The notes under the pieces are model-generated. The model was not told the DNA's origin and did not search any database. It saw only the letters and a program-made list of their open reading frames with translations. Of a stretch of DNA of 22,737 bases, positions 21,201 through 22,737 are shown piece after piece (position 1 is the stretch's first letter; every line of letters begins with the position of its first letter). The position numbers and the translations under genes are program-made. Source of the stretch: Saccoglossus kowalevskii (taxonomy: Eukaryota; Hemichordata; Enteropneusta; Harrimaniidae); contig NW_003134346.1 of the NCBI RefSeq assembly GCF_000003605.2, forward strand, positions 641,447 to 664,183. Direction: 5' to 3'.

Positions 21201-21376
21201 GATAGTTAACACTGATGTTCATAGCAGTTATGGCTGCATGCTGAATAATTGGGGCTCGAGGGTACATGTGATAACATTTTCGAGTTTGTCAGCAACTGGC
21301 TTGCTATTACCAAATGTTTATGATATATTATATTGTTTCTCATTTCAGTGGGATTGGCACGTTAACAGAAATATAG
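1950..21376 (+). CDS. Whole gene (26 coding exons): secreted Bark-beetle-like SRCR/beta-helix/CTLD/EGF/PSI protein with C-terminal von Willebrand D domain
   Basis: Spliced coding region: 1950-2526, 2638-3041, 3498-4346, 4487-4581, 5108-5221, 5381-5483, 5828-6009, 6136-6339, 6739-6840, 7067-7355, 7610-7807, 7897-8140, 10187-10364, 10733-10912, 12824-12984, 13180-13303, 13451-13549, 13901-14072, 14700-14942, 15165-15297, 16253-16384, 18539-18821, 18970-19065, 19638-19876, 20514-20794, 21349-21376. All junctions are GT-AG with compatible phases. Two indels inside exons 2 and 19 break the frame; allowing for them the length is 5706 nt. The domains indicate an extracellular or matrix protein that binds carbohydrate or protein ligands. 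The N-terminal third matches the SRCR, parallel-beta-helix and C-type lectin order of Drosophila Bark/Anakonda (family knowledge). No hydrophobic membrane segment is seen after the signal peptide, so secretion is inferred. Exon borders are manual predictions; the overall model is strong, single borders less so. Confidence 0.85.
2638..3041 (+). CDS. Exon 2: end of SRCR domain and beta-helix coils; contains a frame break
   Basis: The exon follows ttatag and completes the SRCR domain with HSQDVGLICAG, supplying the sixth Cys (six-Cys, group A type). It then returns to beta-helix sequence (NYWGGVAFTGNSAI, VDISFTSG). The frame opens in one register to about 2866 and continues, equally convincing, in another from about 2877 (VDIKDIDIQNC, SIDITNVNVLSNYGYGMEI). 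The switch falls on a perfect GTCGA-GTCGA duplication at 2867-2876; five extra bases exactly explain the shift. The donor is gtaag at 3042, phase 1. Confidence 0.82.
3042..3497 (+). other. Intron 2 (456 bp), nothing recognised
   Basis: AT-rich, GT-AG. No motif, repeat or coding signal is seen. Confidence 0.6.
3498..4346 (+). CDS. Exon 3: main beta-helix (PbH1-like) region
   Basis: The acceptor is cacacag. This is the largest exon, encoding residues about 326-608. It reads as successive short beta-strand/turn units with Asn and Gly at turns (VSISECDIDDNGRSAI, STNDFTANSFGAIRIN, TCISNNHFEGNAG, FIDGNTVIHN, VAYVNRNQFIFN, GITFKDNHFENP), the pattern of right-handed parallel beta-helices. It ends with a conserved-looking VIDNWWSIDSAADIKAKI segment, comparable with the WG-T block that closes the helix in Bark-like proteins (recalled, not searched). 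Donor gtaagt at 4347, phase 1. Confidence 0.88.
4487..4581 (+). CDS. Exon 4: start of C-type lectin-like domain
   Basis: Acceptor ttgcag. The segment CPNGYVLLENNCYSLPEG followed by INDARLKC matches the opening of a C-type lectin-like domain: first Cys pair around an aromatic strand, then the first-helix A-x-x-x-C. Exon 3 phase 1 joins correctly; donor gtatgt, phase 0. In Bark-like proteins a lectin-like domain also follows the beta-helix. Confidence 0.85.
4582..5107 (+). other. Intron 4 (526 bp), with a perfect 16-bp palindrome
   Basis: The palindrome atccacgtacgtggat is at 4791-4806. Outer tacaat/attgta arms could extend a hairpin. Otherwise nothing is seen. Confidence 0.7.
5108..5221 (+). 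CDS. Exon 5: middle of C-type lectin-like domain
   Basis: I chose the AG at 5106-5107, which gives DIGGSIPTSSDELAVVSVI and keeps the domain open through FQVWIEDQ. The later AG at 5113-5114 would hit a stop after about 16 codons. The pyrimidine tract at the chosen acceptor is poor, so this border is the weakest in the lectin region. I see no EPN or QPD sugar-binding tripeptide, so calcium-dependent sugar binding is doubtful. Donor gtaagt, phase 0. Confidence 0.75.
5381..5483 (+). CDS. Exon 6: end of C-type lectin-like domain
   Basis: Acceptor catttag. The sequence DCKLLTVTLSTG, then GIIDCSEKIPAMTVCKIP, supplies the last cysteines and the terminal V-C-K strand typical of the fold. The WND calcium-site motif seen in sugar-binding lectins is absent. 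The exon ends in phase 1 before gtaaat and joins the EGF exon. Confidence 0.82.
5484..5827 (+). other. Intron 6 (344 bp), nothing recognised
   Basis: GT-AG. The open frame that runs into exon 7 from 5758 is intron sequence: its first 23 codons lack domain character and the acceptor lies at 5826-5827. Confidence 0.6.
5828..6009 (+). CDS. Exon 7: two EGF-like modules
   Basis: Acceptor gttatag. It encodes NCPGQCSSNGVCVIYTCNC then HSGWEGTDC, a complete EGF-like module, and CHDVNDCSDAGMCVGPNNC then INGWE, a second module finished by GEDC in exon 8. The spacing C-x3-C-x5-C-x4-C-x1-C with a GWEG turn is characteristic. No calcium-binding D-x-[DN]-E-C start is seen. Donor gtaagt, phase 0. Confidence 0.88.
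6136..6339 (+). CDS. Exon 8: end of EGF-like module 2 and PSI (plexin-type) domain
   Basis: Acceptor tttgcag. After GEDC closing the second EGF module, the exon encodes a PSI-like Cys-rich segment: SCDECSFSTGCGWCDTTPTC, with the hallmark G-C-x-W-C, then SGDGSGPDQGSC. EGF plus PSI side by side is seen in attractin-type and plexin-type receptors (family knowledge). The donor at 6340 (ATG|gtagta) is weak but phase 0, the only choice found that joins exon 9 in frame. Confidence 0.8.
6340..6738 (+). other. Intron 8 (399 bp), nothing recognised
   Basis: T-rich. An 87-codon open frame at 6475-6738 shows no domain and is not needed for the exon 8 to 9 join. Confidence 0.6.
6739..6840 (+). CDS. Exon 9: Cys-rich linker after the PSI domain
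   Basis: Acceptor ttacatag, donor gtgagt; 34 codons, symmetric 0-0. It encodes SIDCEDNQCDSTTGNFFPGS followed by CPTCHDVEHC. The six Cys suggest a small disulfide-bonded module or the tail of the PSI-like unit; I do not recognise a named domain. The flanking exons join without a frame change. Confidence 0.8.
7067..7355 (+). CDS. Exon 10: Cys-rich start, then first Gly-Asp repeat of an unrecognised beta-rich region
   Basis: Acceptor ttttag. The first part (GCRSWDESTCPDG) is still Cys-containing. The rest is beta-rich with the motif VQEGDIISSAQSEGILHEI near the end. Similar E-G-D-x-I or V-G-D-x-V units recur in exons 12 and 13-14, suggesting a duplicated domain. I do not recognise the family. 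Donor gtaaga, phase 1. Confidence 0.82.
7610..7807 (+). CDS. Exon 11: unrecognised acidic beta-rich segment
   Basis: Acceptor tgttag, donor gtaagt, phase 1 in and phase 1 out, so a class 1-1 shuffling-type exon. It encodes about 66 residues, acidic (for example ADFEDVIAYADF, PIDDSLVHENG) and ending GITVDGATVHVIDD. No Cys and no known motif. Both neighbouring exons join in frame. Confidence 0.8.
7897..8140 (+). CDS. Exon 12: second Gly-Asp repeat
   Basis: Acceptor ctgtag. It encodes VFDEGDIIISNHSNGFLADV, closely parallel to the exon 10 motif (G-D-I-I-x-S, then S-x-G-[FI]-L), and then a strand FVRTQVTYCSTAATF. Two lone Cys are present. Ends in phase 2 before gtgagt at 8141, opening a 2046-base intron. 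Confidence 0.83.
9121..9420 (-). mobile_element. Decayed reverse-transcriptase fragment, probably DIRS-like retrotransposon
   Basis: On the minus strand, 9303 down to 9250 reads FLNLKDAYLYMIHQSS, close to the reverse-transcriptase palm motif [VF]-x-[LI]-D-L-K-D-A-Y-x-x-I-P-I-H of DIRS/gypsy-type elements. The preceding codons (NDLIV) fit the usual G-D-x-x-V. Downstream the match to the L-P-F-G-L-x-x-A-P-R block survives only across frame shifts. The first metal-binding Asp is Asn here and the reading frame is broken, so it is dead. It lies antisense to the host gene. Confidence 0.6.
9421..9505 (-). repeat. Second, partial copy of the same reverse-transcriptase motif segment
   Basis: Minus strand near 9460-9410 encodes DYMVALDLK, a second version of the palm motif found at 9280-9310, followed by unrelated codons. 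The plus strand shows the duplication directly: a tcgtttg[ga]tt block and an ag-ttgagaggtg block occur near 9310 and 9385 and again near 9450 and 9490. This suggests an internal tandem duplication of about 140 bp or two nested insertions. A (TTTAA)4 tract at 9462-9481 sits inside it. Confidence 0.45.
10187..10364 (+). CDS. Exon 13: third Gly-Asp repeat, first half
   Basis: The acceptor gttaaag at 10185-10186 gives SIKTGIHRVSDGAEVNVDLTC in the frame demanded by exon 12 phase 2; the later AG at 10193 does not fit. It then encodes LDISVGDTVVSNPSLAFIGK, the third G-D-x-[IV]-x-S unit. Donor gtgcgt, phase 0; the unit continues as VVSSRTYNGHVFIELL in exon 14. Confidence 0.82.
10365..10732 (+). other. 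Intron 13 (368 bp), nothing recognised
   Basis: AT-rich, GT-AG; no motif or repeat seen. Confidence 0.6.
10733..10912 (+). CDS. Exon 14: end of third repeat and a furin-type RRKR site
   Basis: Acceptor tatcag, donor gtatgt, phase 0-0, 60 codons. It finishes the third repeat and continues LLYIDVNDLVPISRRKRF. RRKR at about residues 1215-1218 fits the proprotein-convertase consensus R-x-[KR]-R, in a likely exposed stretch between two beta-rich blocks. If used, cleavage would separate the Bark-like N-terminal part from the Cys-rich/vWD part. Confidence 0.85.
10922..10951 (+). repeat. TTTA microsatellite in intron 14
   Basis: About seven tandem copies of a 4-base AT unit begin just after the exon 14 donor. 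It is the same unit as the longer array in intron 21 (18230-18273). A simple repeat with no evident function. Confidence 0.9.
12290..12480 (-). mobile_element. Decayed DIRS-like reverse-transcriptase fragment (palm motifs)
   Basis: Minus strand about 12465-12430 reads NDAYLRIPIHPVSQP, a clear match to the reverse-transcriptase D-A-Y-x-x-I-P-I-H motif. About 100 bases further along the same strand (12370-12300), another frame reads VLMAVIVQL then YWHIDDW, matching the catalytic Y-x-D-D-W of DIRS/Ngaro-type enzymes. The gap is much shorter than in an intact enzyme and a stop follows soon after, so this is an internally deleted relic. It is antisense to the host gene, like the fragment in intron 12. 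Confidence 0.65.
12824..12984 (+). CDS. Exon 15: start of a large unrecognised beta-rich domain
   Basis: Acceptor catatag, donor gtgagt, phase 0 in and phase 2 out. It encodes AGPVTYTVTPKVIFSTKFSF and continues with alternating hydrophobic strands (RVGIGFDGRLTESVKAVLKW). No Cys. It continues smoothly from exon 14 and into exon 16. No family is recognised. Confidence 0.8.
13180..13303 (+). CDS. Exon 16: beta-rich domain, continued
   Basis: The acceptor ctacatag adds the single base needed after exon 15 phase 2. It encodes SKKWSYNLVDVSVLTFLIPV then INIPACLHFVVDFKAGIGYE. The hydrophobic run is broken by Asn, Pro and charged residues, so I read it as beta strands, not a membrane segment. Donor gtatga, phase 0. 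Confidence 0.78.
13451..13549 (+). CDS. Exon 17: beta-rich domain, Gly/Ala/Ser-rich strands
   Basis: Acceptor tatttcag, 33 codons, symmetric 0-0. It encodes IKGSLTGEVGASASLSAGAE then WRKSKGIRIKFPT: alternating small and hydrophobic residues typical of amphipathic beta strands. Donor gtatta is weak, but the phase fits exon 18. Confidence 0.75.
13550..13900 (+). other. Intron 17 (351 bp), nothing recognised
   Basis: AT-rich, with a weak donor (gtatta) and a clear acceptor (acaaaacag). Nothing else is seen. Confidence 0.6.
13901..14072 (+). CDS. Exon 18: beta-rich domain to amphipathic helix
   Basis: Acceptor aaaacag, donor gtaagt, phase 0 in and 1 out. It begins with strand-like sequence (LNFKPIIKASASFPESGLAS) and ends in a Lys/Leu/Trp-rich segment (FMKELTKLLQKLPWWLKKIL) that would form an amphipathic helix. 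No known motif. Confidence 0.8.
14073..14699 (+). other. Intron 18 (627 bp)
   Basis: The only structure seen is a short direct repeat of tgactgatattt near 14400-14424. No coding signal. Confidence 0.6.
14700..14942 (+). CDS. Exon 19: beta-rich domain, end; contains a frame break
   Basis: Acceptor attattag completes exon 18. The frame reads GIKSSDKNALGITLDIKTSI then EGEATAALCDGACADPKEQI and on to FIDIKK. After an A8 run (14893-14900) the convincing frame is one base over (IFTIETPDWYGTK), and only that register gives phase 2 at the donor 14943, as exon 20 requires. One missing A explains the break. In the uncorrected frame exon 20 would stop early. Confidence 0.78.
15165..15297 (+). CDS. Exon 20: start of the Cys-rich C-P-D-G array
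   Basis: Acceptor tgtttag. In the frame set by the corrected exon 19 it encodes GWCLPFFPCCLCPDGSPG, then ECLGCKCWCDPPQN. This is the first C-P-D-G-[ST] unit, after which such units recur in exons 21 and 22. Donor gtaagg, phase 0. Confidence 0.78.
15298..16252 (+). other. Intron 20 (955 bp), nothing recognised
   Basis: AT-rich, with scattered short open frames on both strands that lack coding character. No exon is needed, since exon 20 (phase 0) joins exon 21 (phase 0). I see no repeat, RNA gene or regulatory signal. Confidence 0.6.
16253..16384 (+). CDS. Exon 21: Cys-rich array, second and third units
   Basis: Acceptor tattgtag, donor gtaagt, 44 codons, 0-0. It encodes ECECEKCPDGTLKNP, then ECPCKCENGTTMEMN and KTCP. 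The units repeat C-x-C-[PE]-[DN]-G-[ST] with C-x-C pairs between them, at the same spacing as in exon 22. Confidence 0.85.
17382..17395 (+). repeat. Homopolymer run of 14 G
   Basis: A pure G14 tract in otherwise AT-rich intron sequence. Such tracts are prone to length errors in sequencing and can form G-quadruplex-like structures. A tandem pair of the 11-mer cggttaattat lies just upstream at 17325-17346. Confidence 0.9.
17915..18100. repeat. Fold-back (MITE-like) element with 3 x 20 bp core
   Basis: The ends are an exact 11-bp inverted repeat (gttcgagttac at 17915-17925, gtaactcgaac at 18090-18100). Inside are further imperfect inverted arms (ttgagttacaatt against aattgttgtaact). The core has three boxes, gggcgtggtt at 17991, gggcgtggtt at 18011 and gggcgtagta at 18031, exactly 20 bp apart. 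No open frame. The structure suggests a non-autonomous fold-back element; target-site duplications are not evident. Confidence 0.5.
18230..18273 (+). repeat. ATTT microsatellite, about 11 copies
   Basis: Pure tandem tetranucleotide array, 44 bases, in intron 21. It has the same unit as the intron 14 array. Confidence 0.95.
18539..18821 (+). CDS. Exon 22: Cys-rich array, last units, and lead-in to EGF-like module 3
   Basis: Acceptor gttatag. It encodes CECPCPDGTTKIVTKDG, CPCFCKCPDGSLGNITRYG, then a denser Cys segment (CECDDDCVCEEDEV, CFCRPKYKCGIYPVC) and CTEPDCTPCSSYPYG. C-[PE]-[DN]-G units fall at about residues 1560, 1578, 1598 and 1617, a period of 18 to 20 residues continued from exon 21. 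An N-I-T glycosylation sequon is present. Donor gtacgt, phase 1. Confidence 0.87.
18970..19065 (+). CDS. Exon 23: EGF-like module 3
   Basis: Acceptor cacaacag, phase 1-1, the usual phase for a shuffled EGF exon. It encodes ECSGHGTCVAGKKCTSKCKC then DPGWTGNCC. The C-x5-C...C-x1-C with D-P-G-W-x-G matches the EGF consensus (PROSITE EGF_1/2 style), here with extra Cys. The donor gtcagt is slightly unusual, but phase 1 joins exon 24 correctly. Confidence 0.85.
19066..19637 (+). other. Intron 23 (572 bp), nothing recognised
   Basis: The open frame before exon 24 from 19304 is T-rich and hydrophobic but lacks domain character. The vWD start falls exactly after the acceptor at 19636-19637. Confidence 0.6.
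19638..19876 (+). CDS. Exon 24: von Willebrand D domain, first half
   Basis: Acceptor tttctcag. It opens with the hallmark DPHIRTFDGLKYDFQGNCSY, then VLVQDC, matching the vWD start (G-D-P-H-x-x-T-F-D-G...F-x-G-x-C-x-Y-x-L). The usual Gly before D-P-H is Arg here. It continues FVIIAKHRSTKMR and the ILVGNDYVKLLQG strand. Donor gtaagt, phase 0. Confidence 0.93.
19877..20513 (+). other. Intron 24 (637 bp), nothing recognised
   Basis: It splits the vWD domain. No repeat or coding signal is seen. Confidence 0.6.
20514..20794 (+). CDS. Exon 25: von Willebrand D domain, second half
   Basis: Acceptor tattag. VNGVISSNKYMNLSSN continues directly from the exon 24 strand. Then come VKVMQSLEVVWDGDRNLHV, GKVCGLLGDDDNDDTDDF and IEEFGNSWLV, the standard vWD order. 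The calcium-binding loop is strongly acidic. The common C-G-L-C-G is C-G-L-L-G here, so one Cys is lost. No C8 or TIL module follows. Donor gtacgt, phase 2. Confidence 0.92.
20795..21348 (+). other. Intron 25 (554 bp), nothing recognised
   Basis: It separates the vWD domain from the 28-base terminal exon. No other coding signal is visible. Confidence 0.5.
21349..21376 (+). CDS. Exon 26: short terminal coding exon
   Basis: Acceptor catttcag has a good pyrimidine tract (tattgtttctcatttcag) and joins exon 25 phase 2 to give SGIGTLTEI followed by TAG at 21374-21376. A tandem AATAAA lies 50 bases downstream, which supports this as the last exon. Without splicing, exon 25 would end after five more codons at 20808-20810 (RYVNF), a possible intron-retained alternative end. 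Confidence 0.65.
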
Positions 21377-21425
21377 GTTTGGCATACGGATAATTATATG
21401 CATATATATGTACAATTACTGTAAC

Positions 21426-21435
21426 AATAAATAAA
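21426..21435 (+). terminator. Overlapping pair of AATAAA polyadenylation signals
   Basis: AATAAATAAA contains two canonical hexamers, 50 bases beyond the stop of exon 26. It is the likely 3' end signal of the gene, implying a very short 3' UTR. Confidence 0.7.
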
Positions 21436-21639
21436 TGGGGAATACAAGTAACAAAACACTTCGTGTATAATCGTGTTTTCATGTATAACCCCAAAACACA
21501 AGTGTAATGCAATTAACATAGATATGAATGAAATGTATTGAAGTAAAACTTGTGTTAAAAGTAATGAAAATATGAAATGTATGCCAGAAATCAGATAAAT
21601 ATCCATGTGGGTGAATTACGTCTGTATTGTTGGGGATGT

Positions 21640-22470
21640 TGGGAAGATTGCCGAGAAAGTCAAAAAAGGTTCGTTTGCAAGTCGGAAACATTGTGTGGGC
21701 CGGCGTGAATACTTCTCGCAAAATCTTTAAATTGGTTGCAAGTCGTAAAAACTAAGTTAGTTTGAAAGTCATGAATATTGCTTGGAAAGACTTGTAATTT
21801 CGGTGGAAATGTATAACAGATGATCTGACTGTTTATAAAACTGGGTATTCATACATGTTTTTGGGTGTCTCAACATTTTCGTGAAAGGTTGGAATTCATG
21901 TCACTAAATGCTTCTAGATAGTCATAAATGTTTGCTGGAACATCGCAAAAAATACCTGAAAATCAGTTGGCTGAAAAGTTTTAAAATGTGGGTAGAAATG
22001 TGTAAATGTTAGATCAAAGGTAGAAAGAGTTGCCTGAAATTGTTATTAAATAAAATTAAAAACATCACCGACAATCTTAAAACTTAGAAAAGTCGGAAGA
22101 GCAAAGTCGTAAGGTTGTAAACGTTCGGTGGAGGTCATATTTTTCCAATGAAATTTGGGGGCCTAAAATGGCAATTGTAAACTCGTGTTGACTGAAAATC
22201 GAAAAAATCGTAAAGCTGCGCGGGGTGTAGAAAAACTACGAAATAGCCGGTAATCGTAAAGGTTGTCTAGATGGTCTCAGCAGTCAGGTAACAATTTGTA
22301 GAAGTTGCATGGGAAAGTCGAAAAAAAGATGCAAGAAAAAGCAAAAAGTTCGAAGTCGGACAAGTTGAAAATAAAATAAAAAACGTTTTGTTTGAAAGTC
22401 ATAATTGTTGTCTGGAGAGTCGTTAAAATTTGGGTGCAAAGTGGAAACAAATTCCTGGGAATGGGTGATT
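21640..22470 (+). repeat. Degenerate purine-rich minisatellite, unit about 20-25 bp
   Basis: A loose unit like ttg-ttggaaagtcgtaaaa recurs about 30 times: gtttgcaagtcggaaac, ggttgcaagtcgtaaaaac, gtttgaaagtcatgaat, gtctggagagtcgttaaaat and gggaaagtcgaaaaaa are examples. The strand is poor in C apart from the AGTCG core. Open frames on the minus strand here are by-products of the repeat. Confidence 0.55.
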
Positions 22471-22488
22471 TTCCGTACAATTGCGAGA

Positions 22489-22498
22489 TCTCGCGAGA
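22489..22498. promoter_or_regulatory. TCTCGCGAGA palindromic promoter element
   Basis: A perfect 10-bp match to the CGCG element bound by BANP in vertebrate CpG-island promoters. It sits in the most CpG-dense part of the window (acgcgcgtcgaacg follows). It probably marks the promoter of a gene beyond the window edge; orientation is unknown. Confidence 0.5.
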
Positions 22499-22737
22499 TG
22501 CATGAAAGACGCGCGTCGAACGTCTGCCGCAAAAATCGAACGATTTGATTTTGAACTAGAATTTCTTTATTTCGTAGCTTACATTGACCGGCCGATCTTC
22601 AACAGAGAAATATTGCTTCCGAATACCCTTACTTAATCGAAATTGCCTATCAAATGTGGACAGCACATTATTAAGCATGGAAATGTCCCCGAAATACTTT
22701 CGCGTTTGTCGAATCCCACGCGATGTTTGACGCGTCT

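Noticed and set aside
22556-22735. Minus-strand frame open to the window edge, with a possible GTAAGC donor at 22577-22582
   Set aside because: About 60 codons, no recognised domain, truncated by the window. It could be an exon of a neighbouring gene but cannot be supported.
1-22737. CRISPR arrays, operons, tRNA or rRNA genes
   Set aside because: No regularly spaced repeats with unique spacers, no bacterial gene layout, and no cloverleaf or rRNA-like sequence was noticed; the window is eukaryotic.

Overview
This window is animal nuclear DNA. It is AT-rich, with short coding exons separated by GT-AG introns of about 90 to 2150 bases, microsatellites and decayed retroelements. The encoded domains (SRCR, C-type lectin-like, EGF-like, PSI, von Willebrand D) are typical of metazoan extracellular proteins. 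Base composition and intron size suggest a marine invertebrate (deuterostome or lophotrochozoan), but the sequence does not fix the species.

One plus-strand gene dominates. I place its start ATG at 1950 and its stop at 21374-21376, in 26 coding exons. All 25 introns are GT-AG and the splice phases join correctly throughout, except for two breaks inside exons: a 5-base tandem duplication at 2867-2876 and a missing base in an A8 run at 14893-14900. Allowing for both, the coding length is 5706 nt (1901 residues), an exact multiple of three. The two breaks may be assembly errors, a null allele or early pseudogene decay.

Domain order in the predicted protein: signal peptide; right-handed beta-helix interrupted by one SRCR domain; rest of the beta-helix; C-type lectin-like domain; two EGF-like modules; PSI domain; about 600 residues of unrecognised beta-rich sequence with a repeated Gly-Asp motif and an RRKR furin-type site; a Cys-rich array with a period of about 19 residues; another EGF-like module; and a C-terminal von Willebrand D domain. 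The N-terminal third resembles the tricellular-junction protein Bark beetle/Anakonda. Unlike that protein it shows no transmembrane segment, so it is probably secreted.

Flanks and introns: 1-1949 has no recognisable gene but holds clustered promoter-like motifs (858-1062) and an AT-rich minisatellite (1159-1264). Introns 12 and 14, two of the three longest, carry antisense remnants of tyrosine-recombinase (DIRS-like) or related reverse transcriptases. Intron 21, the longest, holds a fold-back element with a 3 x 20 bp core, a G14 run and an ATTT microsatellite. Downstream, a double AATAAA signal (21426-21435) is followed by a degenerate purine-rich minisatellite (about 21640-22470) and a CpG-rich segment with a perfect TCTCGCGAGA element (22489-22498), probably the promoter of the next gene.
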